A DNA stretch of 64,000 nucleotides from Corbicula japonica (taxonomy: Eukaryota > Mollusca > Bivalvia > Venerida > Cyrenidae), in NCBI GenBank assembly GCA_038501625.1, contig JAZAYU010000350.1, positions 186,001-250,000 of the forward strand, given 5' to 3'. The position numbers were made by a program, and so were the translations under genes. The notes under the pieces are model-generated. The model saw only the letters and a list, made by a program, of their open reading frames with translations, searched no databases and was not told where the DNA came from. Shown here in pieces: positions 1 to 11,753 of the stretch; the stretch's first letter is position 1; the number at the start of each line of letters is the position of its first letter.

Positions 1-1570
1 ATGGAAACGGAAAATAAAACTGTGAATTTAAAGAATTACCTTTCGAAAGTTGGGGTAAGGGTGGGGTTTTTGGTAGGGTGTTGTCCTTGATGCTTCTATC
101 CGTGGTAATGATAACCCACTTGAAAGATCATACCTGACCTGGTGTCTTACGGTATAAGCACAGCTTCTATCAAAGTCAGTTACAATTATATGTTAATTAC
201 AGAGTAGACTGAAAAGGAACTTTTAAAGTCTATGTTAATTATAAAGTAGTCGGAAAACGGAACTTTTAAAGTCTAGGGTGTATAATAGGTCAATTTTAGA
301 TTGTCAGGAGTTCTCATTTGTGTTCACTTTTTTCGCTGGACATAATTATCCATGCATCTAAATGAGGTTAATAACTTGAGACTGTGAAGTTCATTGACAC
401 GGACAAACGGATGCGAATACTGTTTTGGACTTTTCAAATTGGGTGTCTATCTTAATGTATCTGGTTGTAAAGATTCAAATACTAACTATTATTTTACAGT
501 CCACTCCACGGAATGATGATTCGATACAGATTAATGTCCATCAATCATAATTTTCAAAACCTTTAATAGCATGTAGGTATGTGAGTACTTTTAAATAGAG
601 TAAGGATAAGGCTAATAGCTTAATATTTATTACCTGTTGTACGTACCATTAAAAGTGTTAATGAGACTGCAACTAAGTGAACTCCGTTGTTATTGAAAAT
701 ATATATACGTATCCCTAAATTTTATTGCTGCATTAGAGTGGTGCGCATCAACAATATAGCAAACTGCCGGTCTTCTTCCGAGACTGACTTTCCTCTGGGG
801 ACTTATCCTCTGTAATAACCTAACCTTTTAACCCGGCGAAAAAATACGTTATTTCGCCGGCGCTCAATATTTTAGATTGGCTCCACAGATGCCCCATCAA
901 AACGCCAATCTAAGTAGTTTCTTGTCGGTAGGACTGTTTCTGGTTTGTATAGATGTACTCCCTATTTTGTCCGAAAGGTTAAATAAAGAGTAAAGTGAAG
1001 CTAATAATGTGTACTTCCATCACATAAGCCAACATCTGGTGGTTTTAACATTCAATCCATATTCACAATCATGCTACTCCTAGCTCAGTTAGTTGCTTAT
1101 GACATTTGGTAATCAGGAACAATTGTTTTTGATATATCAAACACATCAAGAAAAAAATGATTAAACTTCCAATTTAATCATAGAGCAAGGTATACAGGGT
1201 GGGTAATCGACTTGAACCGCAGCATGTATTTTGTCAACAAATGTCGGCCATTTTAGATATGAAAAGGTAAGGTCCATACACTCTGTATGGAACAAAAGTT
1301 ACCTTGAAAATGGAAATTGAATCGATGAGAATTGATCATGAAGTTTCGGTGTACCGTGAGTGCAGAGCTAAAAAGCAAAAGTTACTTTTATGTTGTTTTT
1401 TTGTCCAAGAAAGGTAGGTTTTTTTTAACCGAGCAAAAATCTAATTCTATTTTTTTAATTTCATTATTTAAGACAAACAGTGTGATCAGAGAAAACACTA
1501 AATGTATGTATGAATTTTTTGATACAGTGCAGTGCTAAAAAGAAAGGATACAGTCGAGTGACATTTTATA
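1..1570. other. Non-coding stretch, no gene recognised
   Basis: AT-rich sequence with no convincing coding region. An open frame starts at base 1 and stops near base 88; it could be the edge of an exon because a GGGGTAAGG donor-like string lies near base 51, but nothing confirms this. A short hairpin (CCGGCGAAA at 833-841, TTTCGCCGG at 852-860) stands out by its GC content. The segment at about 630-705 resembles 4030-4105 (shared GTACGTACC, AAAAGTGT and AAGTGAACT strings), so this stretch contains at least one old duplicated piece. Confidence 0.5.
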
Positions 1571-1839
1571 AACAAGAGCTGTCAGAGGAGACAGCGTGCT
1601 CGACTATTCGATTCATTTGAAATAAATGCAATGTATAGATTAAAAGAACAAAACAGATATAGCCAAACATTTATGTGCAAACAGGAATAATGTTAAGAAG
1701 TGATTGGTAAGGGAGGAAATTGAAATAATTCCTTAATGTACCTTAAATAGTGAATTGAAAAGGGAAATAACTATGAAATATTTTTTAAAGAGTTGGAAAA
1801 CTTGTTAGTAAAATATGCTTAATGCAAAATTTAAGGGAA

Positions 1840-2518
1840 AAATATTGGAAGCAGGGTTATGGGTGTCATTGGGTATGATATAGATTTATTGAAAGTACGG
1901 TTATGGGTGTCATTGAGTATGATGTAGATTTTGATGGTGAAAATATATTTCAAGTTTCAAGGCCATATCTCAAGTAGTTGTAAAGTTATGGGCAAAATGC
2001 ATATTTTGCTTAACACAAAATATAAGAAAAAAGGGAAAAAGGGGCATAACTTGAAAAATATTGGTAGCAGAGTTATAGGTGTTGTTGATAATGACCTAGA
2101 TTTTGATGGTGAATATATTTTCCATGTTTCAAGGTGATAGCTCAAGTAGTTTTAAAGTTAAGGGCGAAGTGTATATTTTGCTTAACGCAAAATTTAAGTG
2201 TAAAAGGGGCATAATTTGAAAAATATTAGAAGCAGGGTTATGGGTCTTGTTGGTTATGATGTAGAATTCGATGGTGAATATATATTTCAAGTTTCAAGGC
2301 AATATCTCAAGTAGTTTATAAGTTATGGACCAAAGTGCATATTTTCCTTAACATAAAATTTAAGTGAAAAAGGGGCATAACTTGAAAAATATTTGTAGCA
2401 GAGTTATAGGTGTTGTTGGTAATGATGTAGAATTTGATGGTGAATATATATTCCAAGTTTCAAGTTGATATCATAAGTAGTTTTTAAGTTATTGGACCAA
2501 AGTGCATTTTTTGTTTAA
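1840..2518 (+). repeat. Tandem repeat, about 165-bp unit, about 4 degenerate copies
   Basis: The phrase GCAGGGTTATGGGTGT or GCAGAGTTATAGGTGT recurs at about 1851, 2067, 2232 and 2397; the last three are spaced by about 165 bp. Each copy continues with GATGGTGAATATAT, a run similar to TTTCAAGTTTCAAGG, CTCAAGTAGTTT, GTGCATATTTTGC and AAGGGGCATAACTTG. The copies are diverged and the first is less complete. It forms the interior of the element bounded by the CGACTATTCG inverted repeats. Confidence 0.8.
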
Positions 2519-2556
2519 CGGACGCCGACGGGAACGCCGACGCCGACGCCGACACC
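2519..2556 (+). repeat. GACGCC hexamer run
   Basis: A short GC-rich run of GACGCC-type hexamers (GCCGACGCCGACGCCGAC in the middle) lies immediately inside the right end of the element. It contrasts sharply with the surrounding AT-rich DNA. Confidence 0.85.
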
Positions 2557-3494
2557 GGGGCAAGTAGGATAGCTCCCCTATTCTTCGAATAGTCGACATA
2601 AAAATGACCATAAAACATTGTCATCGTCTTAACCTAACTAACATGACCATGTCAACCAATGACTGGCACGTAATCTATTAAAGAAATAAAATATTACATT
2701 CTGGAGTCGCCTTAATTTCTCCGGTCCGGCTTAAAAAACGTTTGACACTGGTTTGTTCTAATCCGCTTTCTTAACTTACATTACCTTCATTTATTGTCAC
2801 TGGCCACTGAATAAATTGCTGATTTTTTCTTTCACGAACATGAAATGTGGACTTTATTTATCTAATTTATTACCCTTAAATCGAGTTCGTTGCTTTCACA
2901 AAAGCAACTGCATGCTTGAAATGCATTTATTTTATTTTCAATATTTTTACAGCTCCACAACGTGTCTTTAAGCAGTGCTTTTAAATTTAGACATCTTTGT
3001 CTATCCATGTATAATCCTTTTATAATATTAGAAATCGTACACACAACAGGCTTCTTGGCAACAACAAGTAATTGCAAACGTAAATAACAAATAACCGCGT
3101 AAGTGGTCAAACAAGACTTGGAACTAGCGAAGAGTCCAAACCAGTCGACGATATCATACTTGTATGCAGAGCGGTGAGTGCCAGATCTTAAACTATCAAC
3201 GCTGGCTCAGTCAATCACTATACTTCATTATGCGCATGAAATCAACGCCACAGTTTGAATAATTACGGCAATATCACAGCCTGGAAATTAACAAAGAACA
3301 AAGTGGGAAACAAGGAGGAAAATGTAAACTTATCCAGAGAAATGTCAAGTAATCTTCTCCTCAAACAAGATCACTACCATCAAACATAAATATCAACTTC
3401 ATGTCGAGTATGCCTAGAACTATCTTGATTGCACTTAAAATAGATAGAAAGGCGGAAAACGTTGCATGCCACCGAAAACTACATGTATATAAAT

Positions 3495-3560
3495 ATTGCA
3501 GGCTCGGTTCGATTAAGCCTGTTTATGGTGTCGGTAATGGAAATGGATATTACTGCCCAA
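3495..3560 (-). repeat. Dispersed 'AGGCTC...GAGCCTGCA' module, copy 1
   Basis: Read on the minus strand this gives ATAAACAGGCTTAATCGAAC followed by CGAGCCTGCAAT, which matches the plus-strand copies at about 15057 and 16260. It is a short dispersed repeat of unknown class. Confidence 0.5.
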
Positions 3561-4321
3561 TGCAACAAGCACCGGAAAATCCAAGTAAAGAGTAATGAGT
3601 ACGATTTCGATCTATTCCGACTACGGCGTGCATATAGCGGTGAACATTGCGGTCTTATACTATTTGATTAACAGCGGCGTATGGTACCCAGATAAATGGC
3701 CGGGATATTGAAACCACCCATCTTAAAACAGAAATATAACAGAACAACAACAACAAAAAAACAACAAAAAAAAAACGTGCAGGCGCTAGCTTTCTTCTTG
3801 AATTTGTATATCTGAAGTGCTTAACATCTTTGACAAAATACAACATGACAACGAAAAGGAGCGAATGGGTAATGAACGTAGAAAAACAGGTCAGCTGAAT
3901 AAGTCTCTAAACCTCAACTTTATCGACTATTGACTCTCTCCATTATTCTCTAACGCAATATTCTCGCTTCTCGCATACTGATGGTACTGATGGTGACCAT
4001 TCTTTGGAAGAATAAGTTATTTAATTATAAAAATACGTACCGTTAAGGAAACTAAAAGTGTGAATGAGGTTACAACAAAGTGAACTAATTATTTCCGCTG
4101 TTATTACTACAACATACTTAAACCGTAGTAAACAAAACACTTAAACAGACGTTTGTGACCTTTGACATATACTTAAGTGAAGTGGAAATTACCGATCTAA
4201 CTAATCTGGGAATGAATGCACCTTGAATGAGCAATGCAGAACTCGTTTGCTCTAGGAAAACAAGATGAGTTCAATAGCCATAAAATATGTACAATAGTCA
4301 GAGAAATGCATGCACACCAAC

Positions 4322-4344
4322 TGTGTGTGTAGGGGGGGGGGGGG
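4322..4344 (+). repeat. (TG)n then 13-base G run
   Basis: Four to five TG dinucleotides are followed by A and an uninterrupted run of 13 G at 4332-4344. Long homopolymers like this may also mark an assembly-sensitive site. Confidence 0.9.
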
Positions 4345-5410
4345 TGGAGGTGAAAGCCAGGAACACCAAAATAATATAAAGACTAGTATCTTGAATTAAC
4401 TTCTTGTATCCATGGAAAACACAAAGAAACGGGTACACATAATAGCAAAAAGTGTTGTTTTAATGTAATGTACTATTATTACATATTTATCCAAGTCACG
4501 AAAGAAATATAGTTCAAGGACATGCTCCCTGAATAAGGTTCCATGAATAAGTTTGACATTTGGAGAGTCGGCATCAGAATTGTTTTTAGTTCATCCATGA
4601 ATACACACTTATTATGCACCACCGCAAAGAGATATGCAGAATTCTTCAACTTTTGGAACCTTTAGAATTAAACCTGTAGAATGAATTTCGATCCCGATCT
4701 TCAAGACAGATATTAACGTTACCCCAGGATATGCATTCCCTCTTATTAAAGAAATATATGTATTTGAATAATCAGCAGTTTTTGTCGTGGTTTTACGCTT
4801 ATTCATTCCACCTGAACACTATAATGTTTGAGGTGGTGATGAAATCGCAATTTTGTGCCTGTTATCATAACGTATTACTCTTTGATTTGTTATATCTCAA
4901 AGATACGTTGTCAAACTTCAACCTTTAAAATTTGCCTTTTGTGAAACTGTTATGATTATGTTATAGATCTATTTTTAATGCATAGGTTTCTTGCATTAAA
5001 ACACAACTCTCACTTTTTATTTGTCTGGATGAAAAAGACATTTAATCATATAGCAGAACTGATGAATGTAATGAAAGGGAATGCCTTCCTCCTTCATACA
5101 ATCCTTATTATCAGGATCCCAAGTTTTGTTTCCATTTTAGTATTTTAATACTTGGGTATTTTATTGACACAAATTTACAATTCAATTCATTCAAACTTTC
5201 CAAGTGAAGATGAATGTTTTCTGACTATTAAAGAAGATAAAATCATGTTTACTATAAATAAACAAGTTTTAAACTTAAGACAAGTCATCGTTATGCATAC
5301 CAAGGGAAACCAAAAATTAACTGCTCAAAGTTTATAGTCTGTATGTGTCTGTGCATTGAATCAAACAAAAAACTTGAGAATATATTATGCACATATTTGG
5401 AATTAACAAC

Positions 5411-6430
5411 TGCTGACTAACCGCAACATAAATATTGACTGACGATTAATTTCAGTAGGCTAGAACGGCGTGATATGTCACACAGAAATACCAAGTCCAT
5501 GATGATGTTTGCCTGGATGACATATAACATGTGTCCTGGTCTAAAATACTTCCAACACGATGTATGAGACCCAAAAAAACCCATCAACGACTGACACAAT
5601 GTCAGAAATCAAAGGCTGTATCATTGATGCATCATTGAATTGTATCATCTTCGGATTAAAGCCAGGTTCTTTTACTGCATGCCAACCTCAAAGTTTTTCT
5701 CTAAATTGTGGCCTGGTCGTACCTGGCCTGGCCCGGCCTGGCCATATCATAACAATAAGTAACAGGCAAGATCAGGGTTTCTCCAAATAAATAAATCGGA
5801 AACTGAGAATAATATGTAAGCTATTAAAAATGTTTTTCGAAACAAACAATCCCACTTACATCAATTTTGGATGAAAAAATACAACTTTTTGGTAATTTCC
5901 AAACAATATAACTATAAAAAAGATCTTTTAAAGTGACTAATGCAGACCACTTTCCCCCTTTTCATTTACAAAGGACGGAACCAGCTAAAACGGGTTCACT
6001 GAAATTGGTACAGTTCAATACTAGCACAGTGATTTCACTTCAATTTCACCATACAAAGTTAGATAGATTAGGCAGTGGATGGTGGTTATTCGGAATTCTT
6101 TAAACTGTAGGTTGTATACCAGCGGGAAGAAGTAAAATTTAAGGTACCACAAATTTGTTGTAAAAGTTGTCTTTCTAAAAACTTGAGCTTTCTTCTTCAG
6201 TTCATTCGCTGATATTCATTACAATTTATTTTATTTCAATGGCTTTGTGTCTTCCAACAAGTAGGTACCTTCTTCCTTCTTATTTAAATAAATAATACTA
6301 CAGCGGAAAGAAAATCTAGCATTAGGCCCCACATTGCTTTTCACGAATTTGTACCTCCTCACTCATGCACGCACGGACGCAAACAAACACGTTTTTACCA
6401 GTGTTGGAGATAGAATATTTAGTCAATAGT
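5411..6430. other. Non-coding stretch with two shared repeat modules
   Basis: No gene recognised. GCTGACTAACCGCAA at 5412-5426 is the 3' phrase of the module seen complete at 8101 and 13867. The segment 5468-5513 (GTGATATGTCACACAGAAAT then GATGATGTTTGCC) resembles 10002-10047. A small CTGGC-rich tract (CCTGGCCTGGCCCGGCCTGG) lies near 5721. Confidence 0.45.
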
Positions 6431-6570
6431 AAGACACCACAAAAATAACGAAAAGGGAAACTTGAGGGGTTACCGTATTGGAACGGTCACTGGCAAAACA
6501 ACTTACCAATGGGTTTAACCTCAGTTCTAGGGTGCACCAACCTCACACTTACCCCAATATCAAATATGGG
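6431..6570 (+). repeat. M1 dispersed element, partial copy
   Basis: Shows the M1 landmarks in order: AAGACACCACAAA, GAGGGGTTACCG, GGAACGGTCACTGGCAAA, GGTTTAACC and TTCTAGGGTGCACCAACC, then CTCACACTTACCCC. The left part of the element is missing. M1 has no known coding capacity and I cannot assign it to a class. Confidence 0.65.
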
Positions 6571-6660
6571 GAAATGCCAGCCACTGATCTCTGGACTAGC
6601 TTTATATAGATAAGCTTACATAATAACTAAAAGAATGTACTTATATGTATTTACATAATG

Positions 6661-6733
6661 CGTCATTTGCCGGCTGAGTTAGATAATATCTATTTTTGTA
6701 AAAACAAGTCTGAACGTGTTATGTGTACAGCAA
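6661..6733 (+). repeat. D module, copy 1
   Basis: CGTCATTTGCC, GAGTTAGATAATATCTAT, AACAAGTCTGAACGTGTTAT and GTGTACA occur in the same order as in the copies at 8101, 13867 and 16853. All four lie in the same orientation. Confidence 0.65.
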
Positions 6734-7884
6734 AATAAAATAGATGTGATCATCCTTTACCTTCCATAATTCGAAAGAATTCTATTCACCGTTGACATGT
6801 TACAATATAACTTTAATGCTGGTAAGTGCGAACTGTCACACAAGCAAATTCAAACTTGTCAATACACATTCTTTCCTGAAAAAACCCAAACAATTCTATA
6901 TAATTTATTTTATACTTTCGCAATTTTTAATTTAAAAAATCTATACAAAATTAAGTATTATTTAATATTTTACATAGATATATTGCTGTAAATGTATGTT
7001 GGATGGAAGTCAAACGGAAACTATGAAAGTAGTTCAGACTGGATTAGAATGAGCTTGTCCATGGGCAGTAATAGAAATGCATAATACTACCCATGGTCCC
7101 GTTTTAAGCGCAGTTCATTTTCTTCTAAGGTAAGAAGTACCAATACTGATCGAGGGAAATAAAAATAATAGAATTTGACGGGAGATCTGAAAAAAATAAA
7201 TACTGCGTATCACAGAATACACATTATCACAGATGGCAGAGGAGACAAAAATTAAAAAGCAGCAGGTTTTCTAGGGTGACTCAACAATGGTGGCATATGT
7301 AAAACGGAACCAAATGGTGAAAGAAAATAATGTTTTGTGCGAATAAACGATTGTAAACGTGTATCATGTTGAACAGGTTGTTAATGACAACGCCACTGGT
7401 TGAGTGTGGGTTGGGTGGGTGATGTTCTACAGCCGTTTCTGTGATACTGAAATAGATCAAATAGAGCTTTGAAATTCACCGAATACGAAAAATACAAAAT
7501 ATTGCGGGATTGATTTGATTAAAGCTGTTCATAGTCAGCAGTTAAAATACATGTATATAAAATCCCATTTCGCCTAGATCCGGGTTAAGCGTAAATTATC
7601 CAATGCGCAAGTAATAAGTGCAAATCTGAAGAGAAGTATTTATTCACAACTTTGAATAAAAAAAATTCAGTGAATCTGTCTTTCTTATTACAGTCCAGAT
7701 AATTGTATAAAAATATGTGAAATTTAATAAAACTACTCTAATTCATTATAATTTATTGTCCTTTTATAGGATTTTGGACTCAATGCTTAGTACATTTACC
7801 TACGGTGTATTAGTGATAAAGTGGCCAGCTATATACATTCAGACACTTACCATTAAGTACGCAAAGGTAAACCAGCATTCAATT
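6734..7884. other. Non-coding stretch
   Basis: Nothing gene-like recognised. A GTAAGT donor-type string at about 6821 follows a short ATG-started frame at 6797, without further support. A degenerate AGGCTC-type module lies at about 7499-7553 on the minus strand. Confidence 0.45.
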
Positions 7885-7962
7885 TAGATCATGTATGATA
7901 ATTTGACACTTAATATAAATCAAACTGGGAAACGAGGTCACTGATCTTTTGACTAGACTTAC
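7885..7962 (+). repeat. E module, copy 1
   Basis: ATAATTTGACACTTA, GGAAACGAGGTCACTGATCT and TTGACTAGACTTAC are found in the same order at 12822-12915. It is a dispersed repeat, followed about 140 bp later by a D module. Confidence 0.55.
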
Positions 7963-8100
7963 TTGAAAATAAATGAAAAAGGTTGAATTTATATGAAGTT
8001 TAACATATGACATTAATAAGAAGTTCAATATATGAGACCACACACGTCATATAGAACATGTTAACATCTATATACATTTAAATATGTAAGTTATATACAT

Positions 8101-8183
8101 TTGACCGAGTTAGGTAATATCTATAATTGTAAAAGCAAGTTTCAACATGTCATGTGTACACCAAGATGCTGACTAACCGCAAG
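8101..8183 (+). repeat. D module, copy 2
   Basis: Contains GAGTTAGGTAATATCTATAA, AAGCAAGTTTCAACATGTCA, GTGTACA and the closing phrase GATGCTGACTAACCGCAA. It is very similar to the copy at 13867. Confidence 0.7.
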
Positions 8184-8765
8184 TAAAGGTTATTTATTAG
8201 ATCTGAAGCAAATGATATTTCGTTTTTTCCTTTTGTAAAATTACTAACGAAAGGGACGAATACAATTGATAACTTGGAACATCATAAAGTCTGTTTATCG
8301 TAATTATCTAACTAATCACATTACCAGTTGCAGATGTACACATATTCTCTCCAGAAACACATATTTATATAAGCAAGAGATCACGTTTACCGTATTTACT
8401 TGTTTACAAATATTTGCTTTTTCTAAATTGTTGTCATACAAATTTTATAATTTGCATATCATTTGCAGATTTTTTATTTCTCATAAACAATCCATCCAAG
8501 ATTATCTAATTGCACGGAAAGAACACATACTTGCTTGTGGCGGTTTTACAATGACCCCACATATAGCTTGTCTATTAATTGAACACAGACTATTATCTCC
8601 TTTAATAAATTTGCTAAGATGCGTCAAAAACAATTCCTTGTTTAGCTATGCACATTGCTTTCCATTTTAGGGCAACTTATTCCTTAAAGCGGTGGTAACA
8701 GAATAGGATAAGTTTTAGAATACCACACTGAAGGTAAAATGTCGTAAGTAAGCACACCAGGGTTG
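8184..8765. other. Non-coding stretch with a chance-size open frame
   Basis: An open frame of 134 codons covers 8266-8670 on the plus strand but begins at TTG, is AT-rich, and has no recognisable domain, splice sites or polyadenylation signal. I treat it as chance. Confidence 0.4.
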
Positions 8766-8901
8766 AAGGTTATAAAACTGAGTTTGGAAACCAGTCTCAA
8801 ATCTCAAGCATCTGATTGGCTGAAATGGCGACCAGTCGCCATTTCAACCAATCAGATGCTTGAGATTTGAGACTGGTTTCCATGCTCAGTTTTATAACCT
8901 T
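8766..8901. mobile_element. Foldback MITE-like element, copy A (near-perfect palindrome)
   Basis: Two arms of about 65 bp, nearly exact reverse complements, meet at GGCGACCAGTCGCC. The outer ends are AAGGTTATAAAACTGAG and CTCAGTTTTATAACCTT. Inside each arm are GAAACCAGTCTCAAATCTCA, AGCATCTGATTGGCTG and AAATGGCGACC. The whole unit could fold into one long hairpin. There is no coding capacity. Related copies lie at 12451, 17073, 19554 and 25091. This is the most symmetrical copy and probably close to the family's mobile form. Confidence 0.85.
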
Positions 8902-8997
8902 GGGCACTGGTCATGATATAAATGTGTAATGATTGTTATTGAGCTCTACCTTTACTCAGGATTTCAAATACTGCTGATGCTTAAAAGTGAACTTTGC

Positions 8998-9171
8998 ACA
9001 TCAAGTAGCAACAGCCTCCCCACATAGCCAAAATCTAGAGAGAGAAAATGGTTATACAATGATCAATTTCAAAATAGACGCCACAAACAATTGACGAGAA
9101 TGGGAATCCGAGGGGTTACCGTAAAAACTACACAATGTCTTGGTGAAATAACTCCAACCCAGAGGCTCAAT
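8998..9171 (+). repeat. M1 dispersed element, copy with internal deletion
   Basis: Starts with ACAGCCTCCCCACATAGCC and ATGATCAATTTCAAAATAGA, then CGCCACAAACAATTGACGAG and GAGGGGTTACCGT. It then jumps straight to AATGTCTTGGTGAAATAACT and CCAACCC. The middle block (GGAACGGTCAGTGGC to the GGTTCTAGGGTGCACC region) is missing, so the copy is a fusion of the two outer thirds. Confidence 0.7.
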
Positions 9172-9440
9172 CAGGCCCAGCCGGCAATACTGGTATTGCT
9201 CTATTGTCTCGTTGCTTTCAATCTTCTATTTTCATCCATTTATACACTTTTACATACATACATGCTACTGATGTCATCCGGAGGCAAAATATATGCATTT
9301 TATTTGCTTACTGATTAACTATTCTGTTGTCAGAAAATGGACTTAGTATGTAGACAAGAGACAACTGAGATGATGAAAGCAGTGTTATATGAATTTGCTA
9401 ATTTTGGCATTTAACGACACGGAGTGCAAGAAAGGTTAAA
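9172..9440. other. Short non-coding stretch
   Basis: Follows M1 with a GAGGCTCAATCAGG phrase reminiscent of the AGGCTC-type modules. Nothing else recognised. Confidence 0.35.
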
Positions 9441-9590
9441 TATGCATATCATGAAAAGCCACATGCAAAGGAACACGACCTCCCCACATAGCTAAGTATT
9501 TAAGACGCATTCCATGCTTCATGAAAACAAATACAGCCTCCCTAAACAGCCAAAAGTAGAGACAAAGAAAAGTGAGAATAAATATGTTTA
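9441..9590 (+). repeat. M1 5'-end fragments (two in succession)
   Basis: TATGCATATCATGAAAAGCC and GACCTCCCCACATAGC, followed about 55 bp later by ACAGCCTCCCTAAACAGCC and AGTAGAGACAAAGAAAAG. Both match the first part of M1. The rest of the element is absent. Confidence 0.5.
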
Positions 9591-9611
9591 CTACGTGTCA
9601 CTTACTTTTTT

Positions 9612-9757
9612 GTTTATCGTATAATACTAGAATACACAAAGCAGCATATCACAATTATGTTTCAATTCCTCAAAATAATTGCAGAATATCTCCATTTGCT
9701 TTCTGGATTACTGTTCTGTCTTCGGAGATAAAACTTAACCAAGTGTGTTGGTAGAAT
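9612..9757 (+). repeat. G module, copy 1
   Basis: ATCGTATAATACTAGA, AAGCAGCATA and, about 90 bases on, CCAAGTGTGTTGGTAGAAT recur in the same order and with similar spacing at 18277-18407. It is a diverged duplicate pair of unknown origin. Confidence 0.45.
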
Positions 9758-9997
9758 ACACAAAGAATATGTTAGGCAATAAACAATAGTTACTTATCAC
9801 TGAAAAATCAGCAATTCGTTTGGATTCAAAAAGGTGTATTATGGTTAGCGAAACTTTACAGCCCTGTATTTTTGCGAACAAAATGCACTCAATACAGTTC
9901 TCAGCCGTAGTCATTAATTTGAATAATAAATGTCGAATGAATTAGGCAGATTAGGAGTGCTGTTTCACCCAAACCAAGAACTAATTTAGCAGTTAAA

Positions 9998-10050
9998 CGA
10001 TCATGATATGTCACAGAGAAATATGAAGTAAACGCTCATTGTTTGCCAAC
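9998..10050 (+). repeat. H module, copy 2
   Basis: CATGATATGTCACAGAGAAA followed by GCTCATTGTTTGCC resembles 5468-5513, where the same phrases occur with small changes. Confidence 0.45.
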
Positions 10051-11216
10051 TTGTAAAGAACAAAGCAAGTGCGAGTCAACCCAAGACAACTTATCAAGAT
10101 GACTATAGCTCACAGACTGGTCTCCAAACAAAAGGAGAGGTTTATCTTGCCTGTTGAAAATGTGGACTAGTTCAACACTTAAAACGGTCTGTACAAACAC
10201 GTCACAAGGACTTTAAACCAAGTTCTAAAGGTCGCCAAATTACTCACGTGTCCCCACTGTGGCTTCAGAATACGATATGAGATACAAGCTACTATCATAA
10301 TATTTATCATACACAACATGACTGTGATAGAAAGCGATCGAGCTTGAATAAAAGAGGAGTTTAACAAAATTATTTACAGCATGTTAAACTTTACACGTAA
10401 CTTTCAATGATGTTTGTTAACATGTTAAGCAACAATTGGATTAAACTTTGATATCGTTTTCATATAATTTTACTGCTGATACACCTGCATGGCTAATAAG
10501 AAAAGGGAAAAAGCATCACTTTACCCGGGAAGAAAAATGTAACGTCACAGACAAAGTACAGAATAAATGAAAGCATTTAATCTCTAAGCCAAACAACCTT
10601 GCACTAACCTCAAAACTTCCTGTTACTACAAGTACTTCGTAAATGTTCTAATATAATTTAAAATCCCATCTGAAACAGGTACCGAAACTATAGAATATAT
10701 AATTAAAATACTTACTAAATTACCTATTCTAAAATCGATGCCATATCGCAGAACCAGCAAAACTGTGGCGAATGTGTACAAGTGTATTTTGTAAGTGGAA
10801 ATTTTTACGTAGGTCACATTATTATTGTAATAGTCCTGCTGATCTCGGCTTATCAATTTAAATTTACATTTTAATACTTTACGTTTCTAGAATTTAAGGT
10901 GTTTTGCTGAAGAGCTGTACAGTTTTATTTATCTGAACAACCTTGAGAGCATTTATTAGTTTCTTGCAAACAATGGTAATCTGGTATAATCTGAGAGGGT
11001 GATGGACATCGGAATCCATAATCATAATCCGTCAATAGGATACGACGAAAGACTTCTAGCGATATTTAAACAAAGCAATCGGATCAATCGGAAGGAAATA
11101 GACTTCAAACAATGATTTTAAACATACGTCCTTTTTGGTGGTTATTACTGTTTGATAATGATTTTCTCCTAGTGTTAGTCATTTAGTCCCAGTTGGGCAC
11201 AGGAAAAGCTTTGAGA
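10051..11216. other. Non-coding stretch, nothing recognised
   Basis: AT-rich sequence with short open frames only. No repeat family or gene could be identified by eye. Confidence 0.5.
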
Positions 11217-11425
11217 TATGCATATCAGGAATAGCAACACTCGGAAATTACAGCCTCCCCAAACAGCTAAAAAGCAGAGAGGAAAAGTCAGCATGGGTTT
11301 TAAAATGATTTATTTCAAATAAGACACCACAAACAGTCAAAGAAACAGAGAACATGAGGGCTTGACAGTCAGAAGCAAAACGATTTGCCACTTGGGGTTT
11401 AAACTAGGTTCTAGAGTACAATGCA
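11217..11425 (+). repeat. M1 dispersed element, left two thirds
   Basis: TATGCATATCAGGAATAGC, ACAGCCTCCCCAAACAGC, AAATGATTTATTTCAAATAA, GACACCACAAACA, GAGAACATGAGGG, CGATTTGCCACTTGGGG and TTTAAACTAGGTTCTAG follow one another in M1 order. The region around the first GGTTACCG block is damaged. Confidence 0.65.
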
Positions 11426-11753
11426 TAGTTAGAATATAACTATACAACATGGCTGTAATGAGATGTTTAAGGGTTGATATTTCTGGGAAATACTAAATAT
11501 CTTTAAAGATAAAGCCAAAGACAAAAAGTAAACAGCAGGTAGTATATCCATGACGTGTTTAAACAATATCTAAGTCTGTTTTCGATGAGATGTTGAAACT
11601 ACACATCTTATCACTGGCCCAGCTATTAAAACAAAAGTAAGTTTAGAAAACTGTAAAGATACGTAAACATCATTCAATGGACGTAACTGATAACAACACT
11701 GATTAAAAATAACAGCCGCCACATTCTTTAATTGGATAAAGATGGCATCCTTA
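11426..11753. other. Non-coding spacer between M1 copies
   Basis: No gene or repeat recognised. It separates two M1 copies of opposite orientation. Confidence 0.4.

Larger units (their letters stand above)
1571..2600 (+). mobile_element. Non-autonomous element with CGACTATTCG ends
   Basis: The left end carries AACAAGAGCTGTC and then TCGACTATTCGA at 1600-1611. The right end carries the exact reverse complement, TCGAATAGTCGA, at 2585-2596, so the unit is bounded by a 12-bp inverted repeat. The interior holds roughly four degenerate copies of a 165-bp unit followed by a GACGCC run. There is no transposase frame, so it would depend on another element for movement. From memory, ends of this type are very common in bivalve genomes; I cannot assign a superfamily. 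The exact outer boundaries and any target-site duplication are not resolved. Confidence 0.7.
2601..5410. other. Non-coding stretch with minor repeats
   Basis: No gene recognised. It holds one copy of the AGGCTC-type module at about 3495-3560, an A-rich run near 3746-3776, a (TG)n/poly-G tract at 4322-4344, and the second member (4030-4105) of a duplicated segment first seen at 630-705. A donor-like GTGAGT at 3171 follows a short open frame on the plus strand, but no good acceptor precedes it, so I do not call an exon. Confidence 0.5.

Noticed and set aside
8266..8670. Longest open frame in the window (134 codons)
   Set aside because: It begins at TTG and is AT-rich without domain, splice or polyadenylation context; this length is reachable by chance in 64 kb.
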